Shown: piece by piece, positions 12,101 through 23,259 of the stretch
Layout of the letters: every line of letters starts with the position of its first letter
Position numbering within the stretch: position 1 is the stretch's first letter
From: Zygnema cylindricum
Lineage: Eukaryota > Streptophyta > Zygnematophyceae > Zygnematales > Zygnemataceae
Length of the DNA: 55,370 nt
Reading direction: 5' to 3'
Assembly: GCA_037447655.1 (NCBI GenBank)
Contig: JBBHKE010001598.1
Span: 110,597 to 165,966 of the forward strand
Made by a program: the position numbers and the translations under genes
The notes under the pieces: model-generated
What the model saw: only the letters and a program-made list of their open reading frames with translations
Told to the model about the DNA's origin: nothing
Database searches by the model: none

Positions 12101-14809
12101 ATAAGACTATTTCTGCTCTGCCTGAAACAAATATCCCAAAAATCGAAGCCAGGAAAAGATGAAAAGTAAACACAAATCCGTTAACCTTCTTTTATCAAAC
12201 AACAAGAAATAAATAAATAAATAAGTATCCTCTTAACCCATATTGCCAAAAAAGCCGGACACAATAAAAAAAAAAAAAACAATAAAGCGGACTTTTCAAA
12301 AAATCATAAAAAGCGAAAACAAATCGGCTCACCTGACCCAAAAGTTGACCGCCAAAAACTCGAGGATAAAGGTTTCCTTCAGGTGGAGTGATAGCCCGAG
12401 TGAGGTCCACCTGATTTTCCTCAAAAGCTCCATAGGAATTTGCAAAATAAGAGAATATTGGAGCTGTACTTTGATAAAAAAACCCATATTAATAGACTTC
12501 AGAGAACACAAGCAATAATCACAAAAAGATACAAGATAGAGCGGAAAAACGTGACAAAGAAACGCAAACATATCTCCCTCTCCCTCTCCTGCTCCCCCTC
12601 CCTCTCCCTCTCCCTCGCCCTCGCCCTCTCCCTCTCCCTCTCCCTCTCCCTCGACTTTGAGAGACATCAGTAAATACCTCCAGATTCTCGAGCTCCAATA
12701 TCTTCTTTATGGCAGGTGGCTCTTCAGAAAAGACAGAATCTTCCAACCAGGGAATCACACGGCCCAATCGTATGGCTGCCTCGTGTCGCAGAAGAAGACA
12801 AATTAGCGGTGTAATGGCGATGACATCAGCGCGATGGAAATTTTTTGTGGGACCCACAAAAGCTGCAAAACAATAACAAAAAAAAAGTTCATAATCTCAA
12901 AAGAAATTTAACCTCGTTTAGACCACACTTTGCTTCAATAAGTATCAACTGTATAACAATTATGTAACAGGTTTTTGGGACAAAAAGAAGATCATAAAGA
13001 GGCAATACACATCCTAATGTTTAAAATCTTATGGATCTTCACAATGTGATAAATAGTAAGAAATTCTCACGCTGCCCAAAAAAGTCTCCTTCTTGAAGAA
13101 CCAAAGTGGGTCGTTCAGAGCTTTCGTGTGCTTTAGGGGCCACAGCAGCCTGTAAAAAAAAAAAAAAAAAAGGTATTTCAAATACAAAAAATATGTATTT
13201 AAAACAAAAGACAGAGTGTATTTAGAAACAAATTAGTAATCCACACGCCGCTTTTTTTAAGAGAGCCAAAGAAACGAACTAATATGAATTGACAAAAATA
13301 AACACTTCCAGACACACAATCATTTTTTAATGCAACAGTGACTATCTGCTCCAATCCGTCCATTTTTAAGGGGCTGTATCTTACACCAACTTGCAAAATT
13401 TAGAAATTAAATTTTAATTTCACACTGAAATACTCCACTATGTAATAAAGGAGAAATAAAATGCCTCAGAATATCCTCCCATTTTCAGGAGGAAGAGGTT
13501 ACATGCAAACAAATCAAAAGAACAATTCTATAGCAACTTTTCTTCCTGAGAAAAGAAAAGAAAAGAATTTTTTTGTCAAAGAAAACAAAACTATTATCTC
13601 CTTGGGCCAATTGAGTTTTGTGACTCTAATCTCATACGTGAATATCGACATGTATTAGATATAAATATATGCTGATAATACAGTAAAATTTTAAATAGTA
13701 CATATTAAGGTAATATATTGAATATTTGGATATTTTCTTACCTTCCCTCTCCAAATAAGAAACAGGCCTTCCTCCTCAGTTCCAATCCTCACTACTTGAT
13801 CGCCAAGCCCTGCAAAGCCATTTTATTTTAATAAGGAATTAATACTTCAACCGTTGAACTGACTCACCATACAAAACAAGAAAAAAATACCGTAATTAAC
13901 TGTTAAAAATTGCAAAAACCTTTTGTGAGAATACACAATCATGAAACGAAAAGCGAAGCACGCTGTTACCTATACTATTACCAATGTAAGTTTTCAAGCA
14001 GGAAAAGTACTTGGTTCAAATCCTGATTAGAGGTAAGCATCTTTACCATACTCCTTTACTTCAAGCATTTCTGCAATCGATTTTTTGCCATCAGCTTCCA
14101 CCCTTTCAAAAAGTGGAATTGTTGCCAAGAACCTCTCTCCTGCAAAAAATATTCCCATCAAATTGCGTTGACCAGTTCTTTTACTAATAGACATGGAAAA
14201 ATTTACGAATGCCAAAATCAAATGTGTGAACAGTGCAGAATTGAATTCTACTTCACTATTAATCATGACCATAAAGAAAAAAAAAATCATTGGATCCGAT
14301 TAGACATACTCCTATAAAACAAACTTGAACAAACTTTTATCCGTGAATCTCAAGTGACTGTTAGGTGAGTAGCCTCTACCGCATTATGTTCAGAACCTAA
14401 TTTGCTTAATAAATTACCCTTAGTATTTTCTTATTATTTGTCCCCTAAACTTTTCCTTTTCAAATGATAAAAATTGCTCTCTGGGCAGTGGAAAAACACT
14501 ACTTGCAAGAGCTATAGCAACAATTTTGGCCGGATTATTATAAACATTGGCATGAATTTTGAAACATTTATTGACAGTCAAAGTTACTGCTTTTTCAATA
14601 ATAAAAATTACCGTTAGACAGATGCAATCTTCATAAACATCGTAATATTTTTTGGCATTTAAAGTTGCTGCTTTTCCACATATACCGCTTTTCCACTAGT
14701 TAAAATCGTTGTTTGACAGAAAAATGCCACAATTCTTTTATATCCCAAATTTGAAACACTCACTCTCTTCAATGCTTGGTTCATTTGCTCCACATTTTTG
14801 GTCCGCCAT
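6123..14809 (-). CDS. ACH2: Peroxisomal acyl-CoA thioesterase, cNMP-binding plus double-hotdog (ACH2/ACOT8 type)
   Basis: Hydrolyses fatty acyl-CoA to free acid and CoA; the C-terminus SKL is a canonical PTS1, so peroxisomal matrix. Exons in transcription order: 14809-14764, 14139-14047, 13809-13742, 13149-13071, 12862-12678, 12410-12333, 12030-11943, 10467-10355, 9530-9460, 8932-8828, 8295-8239, 7368-7261, about 6895-6849, and 6344-6123 with the stop. All but the exon-13 joins are phase-consistent. Exons 2-5 encode a cyclic-nucleotide-binding-like domain (RFLATIPLFERVEADGKKS...). Exons 6-9 give hotdog 1 (RVFGGQLLGQ, HSLHSYFLVAGD, YQVTRVRDG). Exons 10-14 give hotdog 2, with SSLDH carrying the TesB-type Asp and VAQEGLIR the Gln. 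This domain order matches the plant enzymes. Two problems: no AG acceptor precedes the WFHLPFRADDWLLYE exon, and I could not find the RGxVxGR-like segment before the last exon. Introns carry CTCTCC/GAGAGG tracts and exon-edge copies. Confidence 0.85.
7030..7290 (-). repeat. Copy of the exon-12 donor edge in the thioesterase intron
   Basis: The real exon end and donor on the plus strand (ATACCAGTGGTCAAGACTTG, about 7257-7276) recur as ACCAGTGATTAAGAATTG at about 7060-7078. Each copy is preceded by the same TTTTAAAAAGAGCCATT block, so a unit of about 190 bp has duplicated. The stretch between is a degenerate AAACTGCAAA repeat. Confidence 0.65.
9253..9482 (-). repeat. Tandem copies of the exon-9 donor edge in the thioesterase intron
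   Basis: The true boundary (plus strand CCCACGAAGGAACTTCATTG, about 9455-9474) is followed intronward by CCCACATAGGAATTCTTGC (about 9407), ACCGCATAGAAACTTTACC (about 9347) and CCCACACGGGAACTCTAC (about 9305). Spacing is roughly 40-60 bp and each copy is centred on exon|GT. The copies support the GTGGGA donor chosen for this exon. Confidence 0.65.
10219..10587. repeat. Imperfect inverted repeat flanking thioesterase exon 8
   Basis: Arms 10219-10249 and 10557-10587 match in 27 of 31 positions when one is reverse-complemented (core AGTGTGGATTAGCAA). They enclose exon 8 (10355-10467) and both its splice sites. The arms could come from a transposon pair or could fold the pre-mRNA around the exon. 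Confidence 0.7.
11385..11630. repeat. GAGAGG polypurine tract with interspersed CAGATTGAGAGG units
   Basis: About 245 bp of nearly pure purine on the plus strand in the intron between exons 7 and 8. The first half contains four copies of GCAGATTGAGAGG; the second half is a regular GAGAGG hexamer repeat. The Pro/Leu-rich open frame on the opposite strand is a repeat artefact. Confidence 0.85.
12570..12656. repeat. CCTCTC hexamer tract
   Basis: Pyrimidine-rich plus strand in the short intron between thioesterase exons 5 and 6, opposite in strand sense to the tract at 11385. Confidence 0.85.
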
Positions 14810-15190
14810 GGCAACTCCTTCTGTGGAATGTTGATTGTTCGCCACATACACTAAGTTGAATTAATATTTTTTTAATGGCAAATGGTTAAGTTGAATTGAT
14901 ATTTTGTTACTTAAGAATTATTTAATACTAAAAAATTGTGAGCTTAGCTCTGTTGCAGGGAACAGCGTTACCTATGCACTCAACTGTGATTAAACTGTCT
15001 TCTTTTCTTAATGCGTTTAAATGTTGTTAAACTGTCTTCATTATCGGTGCCTTCTGTTTTTCGTGCGTTCAAATTTGCTTAAAATGTCTTCTTTTTTAGT
15101 GCATTCAAATGTTGTTAATCCGTTTTCATTTTTTGGTGTCTTCTTTTCTTGATACATTCAAAAGTGGTTATTCAGTTCCATACACTTGTG
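14575..15190. repeat. Degenerate direct repeats upstream of the thioesterase gene
   Basis: Two related copies of AAAGTT(A/G)CTGCTTTT...GTT(A/T)GACAGA lie at about 14577-14620 and 14660-14722, in the first intron. From about 14990 to 15190 four degenerate units of roughly 50 bp share the core TTCAAATGTTGTTAAACTGT followed by a TCTTC/TTTTC block. I see no coding sequence; the second array would sit in the promoter region of the minus-strand gene. Confidence 0.55.
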
Positions 15191-15749
15191 CCTTCTGCAT
15201 CAATCAGCTAGAAAGCAAAGGGAAGACAAGGAGAAATGAACAGAGAAAATAAAAACACTTTAATTGATGTAACCATAGCTGCTGATTAAGCACCAAAAGC
15301 GTACTTTTTATAATTTGACAGTGCTGAAACATAGCCAAAATAAGGATTTTGACAATACAAGCAGACCCTACATGTCACGTTACCGGAGAGTGAGAAGCTA
15401 GAGGAAACACGTGTCGTTCATAAAACATGTATCTTTACACCATTCAAACGCTACGTTCAGCAAACGAGCAAACCCTAGATTTCTTATTACTGGAGAGTAA
15501 GAAAACAGGTTTTTACAGCAACTGTTTGCAGGTTTTGCAACATTCAAAGGCAGAAATAGTACATGTGAAGTACAGTACAGTACTGTAGCACTTCGCAAAC
15601 CCTAAAAATCGGAGAGTGATGAGAAGGCGAAACGGAACAAATCCATGGCTTCCTTCCTTGGTTTCATTGAGCTACAGTAATTTTACTTTTGCAGCCAAAA
15701 TTGCCAATTGCTTTCCTCAGCAAAAGTGTCCGTTCACGACAGTACAGTA

Positions 15750-16045
15750 TCGTCGTTATTCACGGTAATGTCTTTTTCGGCCTTTAAACATTTCTTTCTC
15801 CGTGCACACTTGTCGGATTACTAATCCGACGGTTACGATGGAAAGTTGAGTTTCCAATTGCCCGTATTCAAATGTAAATCGAACACGTGCCAAGTTAATG
15901 CTTTACCATGGCGGAAAAATTCAAAAACATCAACGTCGAAATACTTTTGTGGCGAAAAAAACATTAACGTGATAATGAGACACTGTGTACGGTTCAGCGT
16001 GACGGCCGTCAAAACGTACGGTTTATGGTTAAATTTGACGGCCGT
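15750..16045. mobile_element. Diverged MITE of the TACACCG/GTGGCGAAAAA family
   Basis: Internal landmarks CACACTTGTCGGATTA, GACGGTTACGATGGAAAG and GTGGCGAAAAAAACATTAA occur in the same order and spacing as in the better-preserved copies at 27205 and 40481. The ends are decayed and could not be fixed exactly. Confidence 0.5.
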
Positions 16046-17341
16046 CTAAACGTTTATGTTGACCGTATGTTGTCAATCACCGAAAAAATCGGTTGACCGT
16101 TGACCGTGGATGCCACGTAGCTTCGTAATTCGTATCTTCCTACACGTGTGGATCCAGAGTCTTCTCTCTTGAAATAGAGACGCGTGTAAAGGAGAGAGAA
16201 CCATGCAGAACGATGTAGACGTCTGGAAAAACAAACGCAAAACTTCAGTGCGGAGAAACGCGCACGCAAACTGTACATAAATTACTAGTGTTGGGTATCG
16301 GGTAAATTCATATCGCGATAGTCACGATATTCAATATATCAGAAATCGATCGAGGAGATTTATCGATATATGTACCGGGACCAACATAAAGAATTGCGAT
16401 ATTTATCGCGATATATAGTATATTATTATTTTATATAATATGTTATTTTAGCGAAAAAGAAAAATTGTTTGATTCGCCACGTACGACGAGATTTTAGTTC
16501 CGTGACTCAAAAGGTAGACGCCGCAAAACGTAACCGACATAAAAAAGTACTTAATTCCATAGTTGTTCAAGGCGATTAGTGCGAACGATTTTATCGTGAC
16601 GAACTATACGGAACAAACGCATTGAACCTTTTGAAAAAATCGTAAAAATCGTTAATGAATTTTCGTCCGTACTATTTCGTACATGTAAACAAAAATAAAT
16701 TTTACATATCCCGCAGTTTGAACATTTTTCGTACAGTTCCCGTCTCTTTTCGTCACATCCCGTACAATATTGGTACAGTTCCGTACGTTTCCCGTTAAAT
16801 AGCTGTTCAGTTTACCGGACAGAAAGTACTACGAAGTGCAACGTATCTTTTAGTCAAATTCCGTACTTCTAGGAAATCGAATATAGAAAGGAAAATCTTT
16901 CGTCCCGGTCACGAACAAATTTGCTCTGTGCAAATTTTTCGATATTTTTGAAACCTGATTTCTAGTGTCGTCGCTTTGACAGCTGTACTGTTCAGTACAG
17001 TACCTCTTGAATGTACCTGTTTTATAACGTACGTTGACAGGACACGTGTCGATAAATTGGTATCCGACAAGTAGATTATTGACGGTCGCTAAATCTGTCA
17101 CATTATCACTTCTTTGAGATCTTTCTGATTGTCTGCCGATTGATCTGCCACTGGATCCAACAAATTGTCCGTACTCTTGTCGGTGGAACTATTCCTTCGC
17201 ATTTTCAGTGTTTTATTATCGCGGTTTTCATAATAAAATCTTCACTTTTTATTATTGCCTGGCAAGGTAGGTACACCTTGAATCGGTTATAGTGTTGATA
17301 ATTTATTAGTGTAAAGAAATACGTACTGTACTGTTATTATA
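16046..17341. other. Spacer, no gene seen
   Basis: A/T-rich spacer. A short ATCGCGATAT-type palindromic cluster lies at about 16300-16420. Short frames on both strands have no recognisable motif. Confidence 0.5.
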
Positions 17342-18082
17342 AGGGTGGCGTTCCATCGGACGAAAAGTGAGGTTCTTTACAGAAATCGGGGCCTCTCCGT
17401 ACCACGCCGTACTTGCTATTTTGTTTTTATAGGCGAACAACATTATAGAGATTCTTGCCAAAACTCTCCAAAGGTCTGGGAGGAAAGAATGACCGTTGGA
17501 TATGTTTTCGCGAAGCATTCGCTTCCAAAGTTTCTGTAAATGGTGATGTACCTAGAGGAGGTACATCACCATTTGCGGGGGGGGGCTGAGACGCGACACC
17601 TTGGATAATGAATGTACGTGTCAGGGCGGCAACCAACGGAAAACGAAAAATTTCGCACGAGATATATGCATTCAGAAATTCAACGGAAATCACGAAAGTG
17701 ATCTCGTAACGAACTTTCGTTGCATTATTTTTGTTACCGGTCATTCTCCACACTATTTGTGGAAGCGCACATTCGTCACGCGAAAAAGAAGAAACCCTAA
17801 AAATAATGAGCTAGCCTCTGACAAGCATTCGTAAAGAGTACAAAACTTGTGTGGTACGATACCCTGGTCCACACATACATAGTATGCAAATAACGATTTC
17901 GAGTTGAAGTTGGTCGGTGTAAAAAATATTTGACGATTTTCAAATATAATCTTATCTTATGTGGAACCACTCTCTTTTGTACACGTGGATTACAAACTCT
18001 GCGCGATAGTACACTGATCAAAATGTAGCACTCTGTAATGTTGACCATACATTTACAAAATTTCCTGATGGAACGCCACCCT
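17342..18082. mobile_element. Non-autonomous DNA transposon, copy A (AAGGGTG termini)
   Basis: Left end AAGGGTGGCGTTCCATC and right end GATGGAACGCCACCCTTA are inverted repeats of each other; the element is about 741 bp and flanked by TA. No transposase frame is visible. Copy B starts immediately to the right. The superfamily cannot be named safely; a TA flank fits Tc1/mariner or Harbinger-like elements. Confidence 0.75.
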
Positions 18083-18145
18083 TAGGGTGACGTTCCATCA
18101 GGCGAAAAGTGGCGTAGTTAACAGAATACCGCAACCCTCCGTATA

Positions 18146-18637
18146 TGTAACAAGGTTACAGAGTTGAGTACTTAGTGGCTAGAAACTAGGTTGCCATAGT
18201 TGCGGTTTCAGAGCAGCGCAGCTGCGATCCCAGACCAGCACAACATAACAGCCTAGCAACTTAGTAGAGTAGTGTAGCAAAATGGTAGCGCAGCATAGCA
18301 GCGCAGCGTAGCAATATAGCAACGCCGCGGAATGTAGATTGAACTGTATAGTTCTAGAAGGATATTTTGGGATGGATCTAAGTTGACCGTGAAGGTCCAC
18401 GTGTACACTTGTACAGTACTAGCTTGACTAGCAGCTAGTTAGTTAAAATAGTCAGGTAGACTTAGTCAACGGGGAGACTCTTTGAGTAGACCTTCGCAGC
18501 GAGCATTCAATTTTGTAATCCTCTCCCGAGTAATAAAGCGCAACCCCTTGTCTGTAATTGCTGTGTACTCTTGTTGTTGCTACGATGAGATTCTTGGAGA
18601 TTTTCGCTGTGCATTGTGGTATTTTGTCCCTTTTACA
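18146..18637 (+). repeat. 5' LTR of the gypsy element
   Basis: Begins TGTAACAAGG and ends CCCTTTTACA; near-identical in length and order to 24942-25433. Contains runs of TAGCGCAGCATAGC-type decamer units, and AATAAAG that may serve as a poly(A) signal. Confidence 0.9.
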
Positions 18638-18638
18638 C

Positions 18639-18653
18639 TGGAATCGGAGCCAT
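18639..18653 (+). promoter_or_regulatory. Primer-binding site of the gypsy element
   Basis: TGGAATCGGAGCCAT directly follows the 5' LTR. It resembles TGGTATCAGAGCCA, complementary to the 3' end of initiator tRNA-Met, with two visible mismatches. Confidence 0.65.
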
Positions 18654-18671
18654 CCCTCGTGACTCGACAGC

Positions 18672-19662
18672 ATGGACGAACACGACGCATCCACCACGGA
18701 AATGTTAGCGTAAGCTCTCTGGGAGTTAGAAAACGTTAGATTACAGAATGCGCAACTGAGCAACACCGTCGCAACATTGGAATCTCGTCTAGGTGAACGA
18801 CCCCATGGAGGTATGCAGAGAGACTTAAGGAGACCAAAGTTAGACTTCTTGACGAGTTCGACCCGGCCAAGCACAAGAACCTTGACACGTGGCTGTTCTC
18901 CATTGCGAATTATCTCAAAAATTTCCATAGCCTATCAGACCGTGAGAAGACTCACTATGCGGGTGGTCTTCTTAAAGGGCTGCAAGAGCATGGTGGAGGA
19001 CATTGGAGGAAAATGATGAGATACCGACAGTTTGGGCTCTTTTCATTCAACTTATTCGTGACTCTTGGCAACCCGTCAATACGGTTAAGACTACAAAGGA
19101 TAAGATCGCAGTTATGAAACAACGAACCTCGGTGTTGGAATAAACGTAGCCGTTCTTGGAGTGCAAGGTCCAAATACCCATCATGACGGAGGATGAAGTC
19201 GTGGATCGCTGCGTGAAGGGGCTAAAGGCACCCATTCGTAAGGATATGGAGCAATGGCTTGCTCAGAAAAGTACAACTCCTAATCTCTCGGCAATCATTC
19301 AATTTGCTGAACGGATCGATTCGGTGGACTTCACCTTTTGTAGACCCTATCAATAAGGGTCGAGCAGCGGCGGAGGAGGTCGACGAGATGATGGTTCAAC
19401 CCCCATGGAGCTCGGAGCAATTGATGAGGATAAGGAGGTGGTCAACGTGCAGCGGAGAAAGAAGAAGACTACCAAGGCCAAGACCAACGACTTGTCCCCC
19501 GAGGAGCTCCAACGAAGGAGGCAAAACGGCTTATGCTTCCAGTGCAGTTCCCCAGACCATATGGCCCGAGAATGCACAAAACACAGAGGTCACAAAAAGG
19601 GCAAACTAAACGTCATGAGGTTAGCTGGTGAAGGAGGAGACCCTTTAACTTTTCAGGGTTGA
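18672..19662 (+). pseudogene. Gypsy gag remnant
   Basis: Capsid-like sequence is spread over different frames (one piece reads LDEFDPAKHKNLDTWLFSIA near 18845-18905). It ends in a CCHC zinc knuckle, CFQCSSPDHMAREC, at about 19534-19575, in the frame of 19405-19662. Several frameshifts and stops separate the parts. Confidence 0.75.
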
Positions 19663-19668
19663 ATCGGA

Positions 19669-22600
19669 GTGAGCGCAGCTAGCTTCATGGTGGACTTCGG
19701 TGCATCGGGAAACTTCGTAAACGAGGTGACGGTGAAAAAGATGAAACTTCCTCTCGTGGTGCTAAAGGATCGTCACTCGGTACAATTTGCCGGCGGAAGT
19801 TCCCTATCCATTACTCATCGTACTCCGAGGTTATGCGTCGGAATCTGGAAGTTCCAATGGTATGACACCCTTCATGTATTGCCTCTTGGAGACCATGAGG
19901 TAATCCTGGGGAAACTGTGGCTACAAAAATGGAATTCAACGGTCGATTGGAGAAGTGGCGACATGAGAGTGAAGAAAGGTGAAGAAGAGTTTGAGGTAAA
20001 AGCGGGAGCGGCTGGTAAGGGAGCGAAAGAGGGACACCAGCTTTCGGCCTTACAGCTAAAGAGGGCACTCAAGAAAGGGGAAACAATTTGTATGGCGGTC
20101 GTCCAGCCTATGGAGGAGGCGAAGGAGGGAATTCCGGAAGAATGGAGAGAGAAAAACCCCGACTTCGACTCAAAAGAAAGTGACGACATCGGAAAGACTT
20201 CCGAAGAGGCCCCGGAAGTCGTGACAAAACTTCTCGAGGAGTACGTAGATGTTTTTCCCCCGAAGCGCGAAGTAGACCACAAGATAGAGCTTGTTCCTAG
20301 AGCGGTACCCCCGGCTAATCGGATGTACAAGATGAGTTACACCAAATTGGACAAACTCAAAAAGCAACTCGCGGAGTTGGTCGAAGTCGGAACAATAGAA
20401 CCGAGCAAGTCACCGTATGGAGCCTCTGTTCTCTTCGTGAATAAAAAAGATGGAGGTTTTCGTATGTGTGTGGACTACCGAGCGCTAAAGAAGTTAACGG
20501 TGAAGAATGCGTACCCTTTACCGAGAATAGACGAATTGTTCGATCGACTTCGAGGTGCTAAATATTTCTCGAAGATAGATTTGCGGAGCGGTTATCACCA
20601 GATTAGAATTGCCGAGGAGGATGTGGAAAAAATGGCGTTTAGAACTCGGTATGGCCATTTCCAATTTCGGGTAATGCCGTTCGGGTTGACCAATGCATCG
20701 GCGACTTTTATGCATCTGATGAACTCCATCTTTCGGCAATATCTGGATGCGTTTGTAATCGTCTTTCTAGACGACATCTTGGTGTATAGCCAAACGCTAG
20801 AGGATCTCATAAAGCACCTACGAAAGGTCTTACAAGTCCTTCGGGAAAATAAGTTGTACGCAAAGAGGCGTAAATGTGACTTCTTGAAGGAGAAAATTGA
20901 TTTTCTGGGCCATGTGGTGAGCCGAGACGGAATCGCTATGGATCCGAACAATACGAGGGCAGTGAACGAGTGGCCGCCAACCGGCGAATATAACGGAGTT
21001 ATGGAGCTTTTTTGGATTATGCTCCTATTATTGTCGTTTTGTCGAAGGTTTCGCAAAAATCGTTGCACCACTCACGGAATTACTCAAGAATGACGCGCCC
21101 TACGAGTGGAAATCGTCGCAAGGGGCAGCCTTTAACACGTTAAAGGAGCGGTTGGTTACCGCCCCAATGTTAGCTGTTCCCGACCCGGACATACCTTAGA
21201 CAATAATAACAAACGCCAACGATACAGCCATTGGAGCGATCCTTATGCAGGATCAAGGAAAAGGCCTCCAACCCATTGCCTAGGACAGTCGGAAACTAAA
21301 GGCAGCGGAGCTTAACTGGGCCACTCATAAAAAAGAGTCAATTGTAATCATCAATGCGCTAGAAATTTGGAAATGCTACGTTCAAGGGAAGCGGATCACG
21401 GTCATTACCGATCACCACGCTCTACAGTATCTTCAGACACAGCCGAAGTTGTCCAAGAAAAAAGTGCGATGGATGACGTTTCTTCAAACCTTCGGGCCGG
21501 AACTTGTTATTAAATATAAGCCGGGCAAGACGAACCCGGCAAATGCACTGTGACCCGGAGTAGACCCGGAGTAGCTGCGCCAATGACGCAGCAACGATCG
21601 CAAGCATCGCAGGATGGAATCGTAAGCTCTCTGAAAAAGAACACCTCTGCGTCGGACGCAGCGCACGATCCGAAACTCAGCGCATTGACTAGTACGGTAC
21701 AAGTGGACGAACAGTGGTTAAGTGGGATCAAGGCAGCATACGACGAAGATGAGACAGTCAAGGAACTCATTAAACGTAAGGTATTAATTCGAACCGCCAA
21801 TGGTATGTGGCGGTACAGACTGAGTCAGACAACCAGACTCTACGTACCAACAAACAGGTTTTGCGTCATGCGATACTTAAAGTGAGTCATGACGAGCCAC
21901 TCAATGGACATTTCGGGCGTGATAAAACAACAGCACGTGTCGTTGAGGCGTATTGTTGGCCGAACATGACTCGAGACATTGCGGAGTATGTCCGGACTTG
22001 TGACTCTTGTAATAGGAATAAATCGGAATCGGGTCACCAAGGTCTGTTACAACCCCTTCCGATACAATCTGTTATTTGGGAGGCGATTTCGATGGATTTC
22101 ATTGTGGCTCTTCCATTGAATCGGGAAGGCTATGACTCCATCTTCGTCGTAGTGGAATATTTGACGGAAATGGCACATTTCCTCCCCACGTCAACCACAG
22201 CCACAGCGCAGGATGTGGCAAACTTATTCTTTCGGGAGATATTCCGCCATCACGGACTTCCGAAGAGCATCGTTAACGACCGTGATCGGAAATTTGTGAG
22301 CCACTTTTGGAAAAATTTGTTTGAGCTATATGGCACGCAGTTGGCTATGTCCACAGCTTACCAACCTCAAACCGATGGTCAGGCTGAAAGGGTGAATCGG
22401 ACTTTGGAGGAGGCTCTGCGGGCTTTTGTATCGGTGCACCAAACGAATTAGGTGAACCATTTAACAACAATTGAGGTGGCATACAACAGTGCGGTGCACT
22501 CGTCCACGATTGCTACGCCATTCTCCCTCAATGGAGGACAGCCTGCCTTTCCCCAAAATTTATTCGTAGCGGACTACCCTACACCCGCAGCTCTGGATTT

Positions 22601-23249
22601 TGCCAAAACACTGAAATAGAATCTTAAAAAGACGGCGAAGGTGCTTCGGCGTGCAAAATATCGTCAAAAGTCGCAAGCTGACGCTCACCGGAAAGACATC
22701 GTATTCAACGAGGGTGATAAGGTTCGCCTTAACATGGCAAACTTGTCGTTAACGGGTGCCCTCTCTAAGAAATTGGCACCGAGATTTACACGCCCTTTCA
22801 CTGTTCTTTCGAGGGTGGGAGAGGTGGCCTATAGGTTGGATATACCGAAGGACTGGCATATCCACAATGTTTTCCATGTTTCCCTTCTCAAACCGTATCG
22901 CGACCCAGATTCGATTTTTCGTAATCGTCGGCCGAATACCCCTTTGCCGCCCATTCAGGGCACTTCGGACGAGTATGAGGTGGAGGAGATAATAAGGTCA
23001 CGTCGCTCTCGGAATTCTCACTCCAACGAATATTTGGTGAGTTGGAAGGGCTGCGTAGTTGAAGACGATTCTTGGGTGGACGAGGAGGATCTGCATTCCC
23101 TTGAATTGTTGCGCCGGTTTAAGCAGAGTGCAGACACCCAGCTTAACCGGAGGGGCAATCGCAGCGGACGCGATAAAGAAACGAATCACATTGTCGCAAC
23201 CATCGCGATCATTTTGGGGACGAGGCTAGGAAACGAAGCATCGATGTAA
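19669..23249 (+). pseudogene. Gypsy pol remnant: protease, RT, RNase H, integrase, chromodomain
   Basis: The first frame (19669-21093) has the protease region with an altered active site (DFGAS where DSG/DTG is usual), then RT with [26 protein letters not shown] and the FLDDIL catalytic box. The frame is lost near 20980, and RNase H continues in broken pieces to about 21550, including a TAG near 21198. The 21807-22451 frame holds integrase with the zinc-finger CDSC motif, MDFIV, NDRDRKF and GQAERVNRTLEE (DDE residues); it stops before the C-terminal part. The 22641-23249 frame has the GPY-like region and a chromodomain (YEVEEIIRSRR...EYLVSWKGC..DDSWV). Typical gypsy pol is one uninterrupted frame, so this copy is dead. 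Confidence 0.88.
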
Positions 23250-23259
23250 ACAGATCGCA

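Noticed and set aside
18179-18928. Minus-strand open frames in the gypsy LTR and gag region
   Set aside because: Antisense shadows of a plus-strand element with clear LTR, PBS and zinc-knuckle landmarks.
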